From Klebsormidium nitens (lineage: Eukaryota > Streptophyta > Klebsormidiophyceae > Klebsormidiales > Klebsormidiaceae): 64,000 nt of DNA. Made by a program: the position numbers and the translations under genes. A model generated the notes under the pieces. The model did no database searches. It was not told the DNA's origin and saw nothing but the letters and a program-made list of their open reading frames with translations. Below are positions 48,858 through 63,400 of the stretch, piece by piece; the first letter of the stretch is position 1; each line of letters opens with the position of its first letter. Location of the stretch: the NCBI GenBank assembly GCA_000708835.1, contig DF237435.1, positions 1 to 64,000 of the forward strand. The letters run 5' to 3'.

Positions 48858-50174
48858 TAATGGGCAAAATACCTTTCTGAAAATGTAAGAGCCTCCCTAG
48901 TACAATGCTGGCGCTGCCTTTACCAACCAAGCACTTGCAGCGCAGAGAAACTCAGAAAGGAAAAGGGAAAAGGGCCTACAGGACCACACGATTCACAGTT
49001 CTGACACTGACATCAGTCGCCCTGAGTTCAAACAGACAAGGTATGAACATTGAAAGCTTCGCCATCATTGACTCTGAGTAGAATCTTCCTAAGGCATTGA
49101 TATTTGACGCTGCCATCACCATCCTGTGGCTCACGGCGGGCCACGGAGCCCAGTTCTACCGTGTCAGGGGATCGCTCAAAAATCGTTGCTCAACTCGCGC
49201 CTCCGTCATCGTCCACGCATTTGTATCGACGGCTTCAAATAGATTTAATACAAGAGACGATCACCAGATCCCAAAGAATTATGAGAGTTCAAAGTTCAGA
49301 CTTGGAAGCTTGAAGCTTCAGAGGGCTACACAGCATCGCATATGAGTTACTAACTAGTGCGGTATCTAAGACAGCTTGACAGCGAACTCGGTACCTATCT
49401 GTGACAGCTTGAAAGGCGAGTCGGCCGGGGGGCCCAGGTTTTCCACGCATGGAGCCCAACGAAACACCTATGCTGCAGGGTGTCATTCGAGCATGGCACT
49501 CCTTTGCAGAATGCTCATGCAGTCGGAAACTCAAAACGGATCCAATACGTGGCTTGGATCTTCCCGGAAACCCCACTAACTAAGATTCTGCACGACATGC
49601 GCTTCAATGAGTGACCGAGTATGAATAATGTAATTCGACCATCGGTAGGCTTGGACTCATACTATGTTCTACCGCGGCATATGGGTACTTTGGACCCAGA
49701 ACAGATGCATTGCCCGGCATTAAACTGAGCCGCCGCAAGAAGCTTCTTTCAATTGCACATCCTACGGTGGAACATTGACTGCATGACCGTAAAACTAATG
49801 CGACGAGCCTGCTATAAAGGATATAAGCCGATTGCGAAGTGCAACTGTGGAACGAATGGGATCCTGATATTTTCAAGTAACAATCAGGCAAGGGTGCACG
49901 TACTCTATGCACACTCTGCATGAGCAATGGTTTGCACAGAAACTGCTAAGCACAAGAGCTGCAGACTGAACATTAGACTTCGTACCTTCCCACCAAACCT
50001 TGTTGGTAGCGCAACAAAGATTGCGGTTGGAAAAACCAAAGAATGAATCCTCCAGATTCCGACTACTGTAACCAACCACTTCGATTGTATTTGCAATTGA
50101 CTAGCAGTAACCACTATGCTCATCGATTAGCGGAATGTCCACAATACCAAGCTGAACTGTTGTATATACATGCG
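48858..50174. other. ABCF5 promoter side and ARL8 3' region, no gene seen
   Basis: This 1.3-kb spacer lies between two minus-strand genes. The left part should contain the ABCF5 promoter and leader, the right end the ARL8 3' end. Open frames of 60-110 codons exist but none shows a recognisable motif or paired splice sites. Short palindromes (GTATATAC, GCGC, GCTAGC) appear only near 50,160-50,180. Confidence 0.4.
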
Positions 50175-51951
50175 CTAGCTCTTGCTCTTAGAGTGCTTGA
50201 CCAGCCAGTCTAACGTGATATCGATGTTGGTTGCGTTCTTGCACGAGATGGTGTAGCATGCAATCTCCCTGTCCGTTATCAAGCGGAGGTCCCTGCAGCA
50301 AGGCCGTCCAATACGTTCAGATCAACACCCTCAAAGCAAACATGCCGCTAGAACGTGCACCCTGCGCACCAACTCCGAACACCCCTCCCAAAAGGAAGTA
50401 TGTTCCTTGCAGTTGTGTCGAGCGCAACCTGCCAACCTTGCAGCGCACACGAGTCCGCTTACAAGCCTTTTGGATTCATGAAATAGGGCGTAACTACTCA
50501 CAAGGCATCGATGAGTGCCCCGGTACTGAGGGCCTCTGGCTTGTCGTTCTTGTTCCCCAGCACCAGCAGTGGAATACCCGCGAGTGACGGCTTGCTCAGC
50601 AGCTCGTACAGCTCGTCCTTCGAGGTCTTTATGTTGTCGTGGTCGGCAGCGTCGACAACATACCTGCAATGCCCAAGCAATTGCAAAAATGCAAGGATGT
50701 CAGTTTACTTATGCGGCTTCTCATGGGGCTAGGGAGAAGCGATTCAGAATAAGGATCGATGGAGACCTCTCGAGTGCGCAAACGAACCAGCCACTATTCG
50801 ACCAGATGGTCAACTGGCTTTGGAACTGTTTCTTCTCCGCACAAATCGAGTGAAGGGCAAACCCAAAGAAGTGGTAATTTGCAAAAAGGTCAAGTGCCTC
50901 ATTGAGAAGGGAGTTGGACCAAGAGACCATCAACATGCCGCAGGGCTTGAGCTTTGGGACTCACACAATGGCCGACACCCCTCTGCAGTACCTCTCCCAC
51001 ATGCTTCTAAACCGGGGCTGGCCTCCCAGATCCCACAGTTTGATTGTGACATTTCCCTTTGTAACTTTCCGCATATTGAACCCAACCTGCTCACACGGAT
51101 TTCAAATCGTCAGCACAGGTGGACCGAGGGCGAAGCAATCTGGGGGCAACAGACGAACGGACATAGGACTTCCGCCCCCAGGAGATGAAGGCGAACAGCG
51201 GCACATCAAAGTTGGCTTCTGGCAATCAGGAAATGCAACACATAAGCTGCCAAGCGAACGCAACACACAAGGCCCAGACTAAACAGTCACATTAGGGTGG
51301 GATGGTGGTCCGACTAACCGTGGGAATCATGTCCTCGTCGTACCCGCCCGTCTGCAGGAAAGATGGCATTGTCTTACATGAACGAGTAAGAGCGGGAAGA
51401 GCTTGTAAACCCTTCTTCTCGAATTCTAACTGATGACTGATTGGCAGTTTGCTTACTTGCTGCTAAACATTCATTTGCACAGTCCTCAATATGAGATAGA
51501 TGCAAGACATCACGGCAGCTGCTGCAGATGGATTTGAAAGCTGCAAAAGGAGCCTCCTTCCATGATGTGCAATTCAAACCCCAATAAGCCAAGTTAGGCT
51601 GACCAACCGAGCAGGAGAGGGTGGCTTACCGCAATAACATTCACTAAGGAAGTTTTTCCGGCATTTTGAAGCCCGATCAATGAAAGCTCCATCTCCTGTT
51701 TGAAGAACAAGCTGGCCAACAAAAATAGGTGCCGTCAGAATTGTGACCGCAGTTGCTTACGCTGGCATTAGAGTCCGCAGATTAGGGTGATGAGAAGCGC
51801 CAGGTTGCTGGCTCACTACCTATAAGAAGCCCAAGAGCATATCCAGCCTCCAAACGCTTTGCTTGCAATTGAAACAGGGCCGGATCAAATCTATGAAAGC
51901 CAGCGGCGCTTACCTTCGTATCCAATTCAAAAAGGTATCCCATAGCCCCAT
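50175..51951 (-). CDS. ARL8: ARL8 small GTPase
   Basis: Six exons (51951-51914, 51711-51630, 51351-51319, 51086-50965, 50663-50502, 50292-50175) join in frame to give 184 residues, matching ARL8 (about 184-186). The N-terminal amphipathic helix [18 protein letters not shown], which anchors ARL8 to membranes, is the plant form. The G motifs are intact: GLQNAGKTS (P-loop), [19 protein letters not shown] (switch I and interswitch), [19 protein letters not shown] (switch II), [10 protein letters not shown] (NKxD) and ISCKN. An extra ATG directly before this start (51954-51952) would add one Met. ARL8 drives lysosome or vacuole and late endosome movement and tethering. In plants it is also known as a host factor on tonoplast membranes. 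The third exon is only 33 nt. Confidence 0.95.
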
Positions 51952-51954
51952 CAT

Positions 51955-52761
51955 TGTGCCCAGAAGGTCCTGCCTGGTGCTGTCCACTGCCCTCCAAACA
52001 ACAGTATTCACACGTATGAATCGACTTTCTGTGTCTCTTTCCAACTTCTAGCTTTCCAAATTGTCACTGCATGTAACCTCCCTTGCGCCAAGGACCGTAA
52101 AGAATCTTTTGAAGGAGGCCACTGAAAAGGTTGAAAAGAAAGCAGATTTTCGTGCAAACTTCCAATGAATGCCCTTCCAACGTTTGCAAAGCGCCGCCTC
52201 TCCAAGAACTTTCGAAAATTGAGTTTTCGTCTCCTTCTATGGCCGCCCACAAATCAGCTCGCCGTCTAAGTTTGGCGTCACGAGCTCCGTTGAAAGTGAA
52301 GACGTCCAAGTCAGCAAGTAGTCGAACTCCTCCAAGCCACGTCACGTAGTTAGATTCACATCTAGCGCATGGTGGTTCTTGTGAATTCTCCAGATGGAGA
52401 GCCATTGCGCGCAAAAACAACCTAGGCACCTGTTCTTGATAAGTAGCTCTTGGGGATTCGAGGCCCTGTTGTGAAACTTGGAGCTTTATTATCGATGTGA
52501 GTTAATCTGAGTTTGCAACCATAGACCCATACAGGGACCCAAGAGATGACGGTATTACACAAACACTTGATATTAGCGTTTAAAATTTAGATAATACAGG
52601 TGGCTGGTTGAAACCGCATAAAGAACCAGTACCTTGTTGGTCCACAAGTGGACGCCTCGACGTTCTGATCGTCCTCTTTCTGGATTGCCAGGGGCGTGGC
52701 TGAGGCAAGGGCGCCTCTTTTCTTCTCCGAGCTTTCGCAGGGTTCCTTGGAGGGAAGGACC
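51955..52761. promoter_or_regulatory. Divergent promoter region of ARL8 and RPL26
   Basis: This 0.8-kb spacer holds the promoters of two outward-facing genes. No telo-box or other named element is visible, although RPL26 is a ribosomal-protein gene where one might be expected. Small open frames here (52,064-52,430 and 52,573-52,827) carry no recognisable motif. Nothing else stands out. Confidence 0.4.
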
Positions 52762-54819
<2,058 letters not shown>

Positions 54820-56060
54820 GCTGCGAGCTTTCGTTCCACTTCCCTTCAATACTTTTGCTGCCAGAAGAACGGATCCCTTGTCCCTCATCAACTTCGGTGT
54901 GCATGGAATGTCCCTGCTCAAGTGGGGTTACTACGCCATGCACATTATTCAAGCATACACAAATCCTTTACGGTTGCACTTTTTTATCTCTGGCGCGTTT
55001 TGGGTGAGGTGAAGTGAGTCGAAGGTGTCCTATGTTTTGGCATTGCCTCGACGCGACGGTTGTCTGCATCAAAGGCTTGATGTAAGACGGTTGGACAATG
55101 TGACAAACACAGAGCGGGCCTGCACTGACTGATGAGCAGTTGTACATATATACATTATTGCAAAGGGCAGCCTGTCATGCTTTTTGTTTGTACTTGGAAC
55201 TTCTCTCAACCATTCTCCATATAGTCCGAATTAATATCGTTCTCAAAGTTACACTCTCAGTTTGCGGCAGCGGTCCGAACCGTGCCATATATGTCCCATA
55301 CGGTCTGCACCGTCACATGCATATATCGCGCTCAGCTAATGTGCCGCTGGCACATGTATTGGCGCCTGTCTGCAGCCGGCTGACCGAGTAATGTCATGCA
55401 TCCGTTCACCCGCATCATTGTGATTGAGCCCCGGCCGGAGCCTGCTATAATTCAAGCCAATTGGCAGCTGTGTGATATTTGCACTCACGATGTACTGCAT
55501 GTGCCGGCCGGGCGATATCTGACTCATGCATGTCGCACCAGCGCCATGCTCATATTGAGTCAGTGATGTATCTCTGCGCCGGGGTTGGCGACTACTAACA
55601 ATGCACATGTGGCAGCCCTGGTCAACGACAATTCCACAATGAGACTTGGATCGTTGGACGCGGCAATATCACCTCAGTTGCTCATGCCACTGAGATGTTG
55701 GCGACAAACTGATTGGAATCAAATTGACTAGGCATGCGGCTAAGCTTCAAAACCTGTTTGTATGCTATTAAAGCGTGGAGTTTTGTAGCCTGGCACCTAT
55801 ACTAATGCACAAGTTAAGTTGCTCATGATACAGAGCCGCTTAAGCAGTCGCACTGACCTCTTTACTGGAGGCTCTGTGATGCCTATGATGGCGGCCCCTG
55901 GAATATTTTACCTGCATCTAAGGCCGCCCGGGATGTACATAGTGACTCTCCTTAGAAAACACTGTCCTTCTGCATTGCAAGGGCCTGCGAAGACTGCTTG
56001 CGCAAACATCCTTCCGCCCTTCATTCGCCGAGACTGCCAACAAAACATACACTAGATACA
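54820..56060. other. Convergent 3' spacer, palindrome-rich
   Basis: This 1.2-kb spacer lies between the 3' ends of RPL26 and the universal stress protein gene. From about 55,140 to 55,630 it contains GTACATATATAC, TGCATATATCGCGC, GCCGGC, GTACTGCATGTGCCGGCCGG-like words and repeated CATGCAT. No coding exon is supported. Confidence 0.5.
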
Positions 56061-58840
56061 CTACTCCACACTTCTTCTCAGTGGACCAACCTCGGCCGGC
56101 TCCTCTCCTATCGGCGTAATACCACCCTGCTTATCATGCTCGTGCCCCGTCATATCCTTCCGCTCCGCCACCGGAGGTGCTTCAGTCCCGGGCAGGCGGA
56201 CCACCACGATCGGCACGCCGCAGTGATGCACGCAGTAGTCGCTGACGCTGCCCATGCGCGCATCGCGGCGAGAGGCGCGGCGCGTGGCGCCGAAGCCCTT
56301 GCTGCCCATCACGACCGCGTGGCAGCCGAGGCGCTCCATCTCCAGGCAGATGCGCTCCTTCATGTCGTGGTCCTGCGGGGCAGGGCAGGATGTGAAGAAG
56401 GAAGTGCAAAGACCAAAATACTGAGTACGACAATGTTCGGAGATGTAGAAACGTTGACTGGTTTCGGATACGTCACCTCGAGGGTCCACCATCTTAAAGG
56501 GAATGCGACTCTTCGTGTCAATTCTGACGATCATCGGCGAGAGCTTTCAAAAATGAGATTGTGTCAGAAGAGGCAGCAAGAAAACATGACAAGGATGAAC
56601 AGAGCGGCAGTCATGCAGGTGAAACTCTTTATGGTCCACATTTGCCAGGCGTCTTCGAGACGTGGTCTTGGAGATGGCAGTATCGGACAAGGAGGAGCAA
56701 GACTATTTGGACAGAACGGACAACGAAAAGGCGGGAAGACGACAGCGGGGCGAGTGAATGCACTAAGTTTTGAAACTCGTGCCCAGCTTTTAGATTGAAG
56801 TAACAACTGACCGCAGCCATACGAGGCACACCTCGTCCGACTGTTTGAAGAGAGCGCAAACGGAGAGGGCTCACTCAGGATCAGGGAGTCGATCAGGTGA
56901 AGGATGTTCAAAGGCGCCAGAAGCAGACCCGAAGAATAGGGATACTATAGGACCAGTGCAGAAGTGCTTGATTGCTGGTATCGTCGCCTATGAGCAAGTA
57001 GAACCATGGACATAGAGAGCGCAGCCTGCCTGCAGCCCCGCAGCAGAGAATTAAGAAACGGTTTAGATTCTAAGCTTTTGACTTCGAAACAGGCGAGTAC
57101 AGAGACAGAACTTTCACGTCAAAAGCCTTAGGAAACGGCCCGCACCTTTACAATATGTATCCGGTAGCTTATCCCCGCATCCTTCAGGGGTTTGCTCAGC
57201 TCCTCCGCCTTGCCCTGCATCAAAGAGCGACTACATGAGTAAACTTTGATAAGGCGAATGATCGAGTTATTCAGGGACTTTCGACCTTCAAACCACATTC
57301 ATCTTCATCGAATTCTTTCTGGCTTTCATCAACCTTAGTAGTCGATGCAGTAGAAACATCAAATGCAGCGGGCCCTCTCAACAAGTGACAGAGAATTAGT
57401 GGAAAAGGATGGACTACAAGGACAACGAACTTCTGGAGTGAAAAACCCGTCCCCAATTAACACAGTACTTTGGACATGCGTTAAACACATAGAGAGCTTT
57501 CACGGAGGCAGGGGCTCTTGAGGTCATTCTTTGGATGGGGAATCGACCAGGTCTCCTACAGAAATCAGGCCCAGTTAAAATCACAACTTCTGGAGAAGTG
57601 TGCACTATTGCCATGTTCTCAGCTCTCTCCAAATCATGCATGACAGTTCATGTCTGCTTCATCCGAATCCAGGGCGCGATCCTCCCAGAAGCAGGTCAAA
57701 GAGACTACAGAACACACATAGGCACGAAATGGAGAGCCAGGTCAAGATTACAGCGCATAAACCTGAAGAACAGGAGCAATGAAGTGGCCCAGTGAACATG
57801 CAGTTTCAAACACTGTCGCACACACAAGTGGGGTCACAACCTAAAGGAAAACTTCCTACCCAGCAGCTATCTCAAATAGTAAAACCAGACCAAACCTTCA
57901 TGACCAATGAGTCGAGCCAAGTCCACCTACCAAAGTCAGTGCATCAAACTCCTTCTCAGTCTCCTCCGTATGCCCTCTCCGCCCTGGGTACTGCGGTCCC
58001 CAATCAGCTCCATACAGGCCACTGGTAGGTTGGACATGGAGCACTATCACCTGCCGACATGAACTTCCTCATTTGGGAGGGCTGATTGTTTCCACAAGTT
58101 GTGTTCCTTCACCGAGAGGCCATTTCTCCTCTCACCATGTAGTACAGAAGAAGAGGAGTTCTCCTCACGGCAAACCGCACTCTGCCTGATTAATCTATGG
58201 ATACTTTCCTTGGTTTATGTATCGATACTGCACAGTTCAAAAAGACTAACACATCCCAGGTAGTTAGAGAGTAGCTGCGCTGTAAGCAAACACGAGAGTG
58301 CTTGACCAACTTGACATAGGGCCTTTCTCCTGCTTGACTCTAGATAGTGAAAATTATGAGGAGTGACTGACATGAGGATTGCAAATCAAAATCTCTGCAC
58401 GCCATGACAATATATCGAACTGTTCCTTCATCCCAACATAAAGTGCCAAACCAGATAGACTGGCCTTTACAAAACAAAGCGATGCAGGTTTGCAGTTTCT
58501 AGAATTTCGCACTTAATGCCACCATCCTTGAATTCTTGTAGTTGCCCCTTCTGCCATTTCAATCTTTGTCAAATATGATTGTAGCCACTGAAGAGCTTTT
58601 AACGACCTTTCAACATTTCAAAAAGAAAGACATTCAACTTCTCAAGTGTGCTTGTTTTGCGACTCTCAGATGGTTTGCTCTTTGGAAAGCAGAATAAGGT
58701 GGGAGGGCAGAAGCATGATACATGCTCACCTTATCAGTCTTCCTCAAGTAGTTCTCCACGGCCCACTGCAATGCATAAGAACTCTCTTCAGAAAGGTCGA
58801 CGCTAATTGCAATTCTTCGCTCTGTCGGGGGAATTGCCAT
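56061..58840 (-). CDS. Universal stress protein (UspA-like domain)
   Basis: Four exons (58840-58730, 58050-57931, 57214-57146, 56372-56061), all in phase 0, give 203 residues. The UspA fold starts with RRIAISVDLSEESSYALQW, continues VIVLHVQPTSGLYGADWGPQ and EKEFDALTLGKAEELSKPL, then ISYRIHIVKDHDMKERICLE. It ends with the nucleotide-binding loop GSKGFGATRRASRRDARMGS and VSDYCVHHCGVPIVVVR, as in plant USPs of the PHOS32/34 group. The G-x-x-G...G-S loop keeps its glycines but is about two residues longer than usual. A hydrophilic tail of about 35 residues follows. Such proteins bind ATP and are induced or phosphorylated under stress; the exact role is unknown. Introns are long (679, 716 and 773 nt). 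Confidence 0.9.
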
Positions 58841-59828
58841 TGTGTATCACACCATTAGCTACCCTCCTGGGATCCCCCTCAGCATACACACTGTGCCCAG
58901 AAGGTGCACCAATCTTTCGGCACCAATTTGAACGCCTGAGGAGAGTCTAAAAGCGGCTCTTTTGCGCCCATTCACCCATTTCAAGCTGTGCTTTCTTAGG
59001 CAACTTCAACTTCAAGCTCTTGCATGCATGACCACTTGACTTGACTTGACTGGCGCTTCCGGCGCCTCGCGACCACTGGCAGCTGCACCAGCTGCTATCA
59101 ACCATGGACCTCTAGACCACCACTGAGGTAAGAAGTGGCCACCCTCCTCTACCTATGTAGGGATGTCGGAAGAATTTTCGGGGGTATGGCCAGTCTGTTC
59201 TGCAGCAAGTATCATGTAGTGAACGGCCCCCCAGCCAGACCCAAGTCTGTCAGGTTCAGAATTCTTGGCATTCGACGACCCCAGCCAGTTCGAAAAGGGA
59301 CTTCCACAGGTTTCCGTTTGAGCGTTACATCCCGTTGACTTTTCGACGAGGACTGACGTGGCAGGTTAGTCTGAAAACCGATGAACTGGTCAAGCGAGCC
59401 TAACTTCCCTCAGGACTGCGGAACAATGGCTTCCTCCCTGTTCACCATGGTTATGGCTCCCTCAAGCCTACCTCTTCGACATGGTGCACCTGTTGAGTGT
59501 AATCAATCAGGTGTTTCTTTCTTTTTCTTATAGAGCTGTAATGCTACGGAGTCTTCTGGGCTGAAAGCAGTCAGAGGCTGACTTAGCATTACACTCCAGA
59601 CTGAAGACAGGGGGGCTTGGTGTTCTGTCAGGAACCCTGTGGACACAGGCGTCTGCCCACGCCACCTCAGCTAAAGTTGCTTCGTTGTCATCTGGGCAAT
59701 GATGACTTGGACTCTTTGAGACCATTAGGCCTGGATTTGACAAAGGATTGAGACTGCAGTAGTCATCCATGTCTAGTTGCCAGGGGGGAATGCCAGGCAA
59801 AGTGTTCTGCACAAAGCAAGCACAGAAC
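58841..59828. other. USP promoter side and unassigned sequence
   Basis: About 1 kb lies between the universal stress protein start and the inverted-repeat element. It must carry the USP promoter. A short ACTTG-type repeat lies at about 59,032-59,050. Open frames on both strands (59,135-59,338 and 59,528-60,100) have no recognisable domain, and the second runs into the mobile element. Confidence 0.4.
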
Positions 59829-59831
59829 TTA

Positions 59832-60400
59832 GGCTCTAGTTTCACTAGCGGCGGACGGCACAAGGTTTTCTTTTTCAAATTCGCTGATTGGCTCCGGCTA
59901 CATCGGAACATCTCTACCGCGCTTCCACTAGCGGTTGTGCCGGCGGAACTCGAATAAAATTTGATGACGTAAGCGGCACAACAACTAATTAAGTTCGACC
60001 CTAGTGCCACCTTGGGTCGAACTAAATTGTTTTTGTGCCGGCCTCCCATGTGGTCCGATGGACCACTCACATAGCGCCAGGTCCTCAAGTTGGCGGGCAC
60101 ATTTCGCGCCAGCTACGGTGCACTCCGCAGAGTCTGCACTGGCAGCACAACTGCTCTTGACACATCTGTGGTGAAAGCAGAAGCTCGTCAGCCTTCAGGT
60201 GGCGCGGGAGAGGTTTAGGGGTTTGCCTGCCACCGTGGCACGTTTGGAGACTCTTGTGCCGGCGGTTGTGCCGCGACGCAGTTTCACTGGCGGCCGGCAG
60301 AACTGCAATTTTTTCGCATTTTTTGGACTTCCGGGCAAGTTCCAGGCACCAAATAATTAAATTTAATGTTGTGCCGTCCGCCGCTAGTGAAACTAGAGCC
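59832..60400. mobile_element. MITE-like element, 32-bp terminal inverted repeats, TTA duplication
   Basis: The left end (59832-59863, starting GGCTCTAGTTTCACTAGCGG) and the right end (60369-60400, ending CCGCTAGTGAAACTAGAGCC) are perfect 32-bp inverted repeats. Both are flanked by the trinucleotide TTA (59829-59831 and 60401-60403), which looks like a target-site duplication. The element is 569 bp and has no credible coding capacity. The size, long perfect ends and 3-bp TTA duplication match non-autonomous elements of the PIF/Harbinger type, where TWA targets are known; this class is an inference. Inside are sub-terminal copies of GTGCCGGCGG-like words and a 10-bp hairpin arm pair (59992-60001 with 60014-60023). 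Perfect ends suggest recent movement. Confidence 0.85.
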
Positions 60401-60489
60401 TTAGAAGGGGATGCTGCCAATACCAATGCCATTGCTGGACACCATGGACGGGCTGTTGTCTTTGCTTTTAGGTTGGGATCACCTTGAAA

Positions 60490-63400
60490 ATGCCTAGGAA
60501 GAGTGCAAATCAGAAGAAAGTTGCCAGCGCAAGCGCAGCCAGGTGGAAAGCCCAAAAGCAGGAGAAGGAGCTAGAGGCCTTGCGTGTAGAGGTTGCTGAC
60601 ACTTCAGTCACACTTGAAGCAGCTGCAGCCTCTCACTCCCTACAACTGACTCAAGAAAGGGCTCTTCATGCTGCTGAGATTGAGCAGGTTAGACTTGAAT
60701 GTGAAGCAAAGCTCCAAGAGCAAAGAGAAGAAAAAGCAGAACAGGTTGCTTGCCTGACTGAAACATTGGCAGAGTTGATTGAACTGCATGAAACTCTTCA
60801 AGCAGATGCTTTAGATTATGAGGCCCTAGAAGAAGAGCGTCTTGATGCAGAACTGCAGATTGAGGAGCTAAAGGGCTGCTTATCGAGGAAAGAGGTTGAA
60901 GTTGAAAGTCTGAACGACCAGATCGCTGTCACAGTTGAGCAGAGACGTTTGCTTATTGAATCACTTACTGCTAGAGAGTCTGGGGGCATAAGCACCGAAA
61001 AAGTAAGGCAGCTTATACTGCTCTTGATCAAGAAATCAAAAACTTGATTCAACAAAAGAATAGGATGGTCAAGAGACTTGAGAAAGCGAGGGAGCAGAGG
61101 GAGGCTGGTCTTCTGCTCAAACTCACTAATACAGAGTTGAAGTTGGAGCTCAAAGCTAAAGAAGCAGATCTGTTTGAACTTGAGGCAACTCATGCAGCCC
61201 ATGATCTTGAACTTCTAAAGCAGGCAAAGCAAGAAGCAGTGGATCAGATTGAGAAACTCGTGCACGAGAATAGACTATCTCGAGCTAGGGAGGCATACGC
61301 TAAGGACAAGAACTCTGAACTTAGGACTGAAGTGGAAGAGAAAACCCATCAGTTAGACGAAGCTTTGAAGAAACACAAGCAGGATCTAGAAAACCTTTTG
61401 AAAGGCACCAACGTCAACACTAAGCGAGGGCGCATCTTTACTGACTCTGTTAGGACTGTGTATTACAAACTGATCGCCCTCAACGTTCCAACGAACAGAA
61501 TCCATGAAATCATTAGAGCAATATTGGGGGAGTTTGCTCCAGATGTAAAGCTTGGAAACCTGCCTTCAAGAACCACTGCATCGCACTTCAGGAAAGAGTG
61601 CGTAGGACTTGCATATCAGCAGACAGCAGATATCCTTGGAGGGTCCGGCGCGCATAAGTATCAGACTCTAAATGTAGACGAGGCTTCTAAGCAGAAGAAA
61701 GGTTTTCTTGCGACGGTGCAGACCACCATCATTGATGGTCAGCGCAAGTCGTTCGTCTTGGGTTTGAAAAGGACGTTCCACAAGACGGCAGTAGGCGCGT
61801 TGGGTAACTTTGAGAAGTTGCTTGAGGACATTCAGCTTGTCAATAGCAGAAGACTGGGACCTGGGGAGACGCTCAGACTGATCGTCAACATTCTTGAGTA
61901 CACGGTGAACTCCCAAACAGACCGGGGCGCTTCTGTGCTCAAGTTTGTCACTGAACTCTTTCCAAAGTTCCGCGCAACTTTCCTTGCAAACTACAAGGAG
62001 GGGTGGGCCGACTTGACTCCTGAACAGCAGAAGCGTCTTTCAACAATTGTTGCGCACGATTGCAACAATCACTTCTGGCACAATGTTGGCGTCGCGGCTC
62101 TCAAAGGTCTGCATGACTTTGAGAACACCTACTTTGCTGAGGCAGCGGCGGCGGTCAGGGGCAAGGGGCATGCTTGCGCGGCTGAAGCTGCCGTCTGGGC
62201 GGCCATGAAGGACTTTTCTTGGCGCGCTTCCGAACAATCCGGCTTCGGGGCGCAGGTTCTCATTGAGTGGCTGGAGCAGATGACAGACAAGCATTTCGAG
62301 GACGCCGATTTTAAGGCGCAGCTCGGAAACCGCTTCAATGTGGTTTACGAGAATGCTGGTGGGCTCTACCACCTATTGGACGGCATCCTGGGCTTCTATG
62401 AAGGTTAGTCACTCTGGGCAATTATCTTCACTGAAGGATTAAGTGTTGTCCAGACTCATCAGTCAGTGTTCAGTGTTCTTTACTTGGCAATTGTCCGGGT
62501 AAGATAGTAACTTGGCTGGCGGCATCTCAGTCTGGGGTTGTGTCAGGATGAGTTGGTAAGGCACTGATTGCATTCAGCCAGTTAGGACCAATCAGAAGCG
62601 GTGCACTTAAAAGCCAAGAAAGTTTGCGTGTTCGTGAGCAACCTGTTTTGGTCAAGGCGCAGTGCACCTTAGTCTGGACAATAATTCTTAGTGAGCATTC
62701 TCTTTCAGTCAAGGTGCGGTGACTGGAGGATAAGGTGCTCTTGTTCTGGACTCCCAGCGCTCAGTTCAAAGATAGTTTCGTTGACAATTTGTTTCCTTCC
62801 TACAGAATCTTCGAGCACCTCAGCCGCAACGGGCGGCTACTTCAACCTACTCCATGTGGCGGTGGCTGCTCAGCTGTCCGATCCTGTCATCCAGGCACAA
62901 CTCCGCGTCATGGGCCTCATCAACGCCCAGATCTTTCACCCCTGGTTCAAGAGGATCCACCAGCATGGCAACATTTTGGCGCTGAACGCACTGTACAAGA
63001 AGCAACGGGAGGACCTGGCGGCGCTGGTGGAAGACCCGTCCCATTTCATGGACGGCTCTTACCAAGCACTGCCGGACCTGCCGACAACCAGAGACAAGAT
63101 TTTCGAGTCTCTCATAGCCCCAAGTAAGCTTTTTAACTTTGGTAGTCCTTTGCACTTCACGTGTCCTCTTGGGAAGTGATGACCTGTAGGTGCTAAAAAA
63201 TAAGATGGTGACGGGATCAGCGCGGGCACTTTGTTCAGGACATGTGCAATGAATTTCTCTTCTCGTCAAGCTTACCCCACTTGGCTGCTTCATTTGCGTC
63301 ATGGCGTTTTTGTGACGTCACTGTAGGTAGTCCACTGTTGAATTTGCGATGTCACTACAGGGCCACTTTAAGATTCCTTGTCTACTCCTCCAGATCACAA

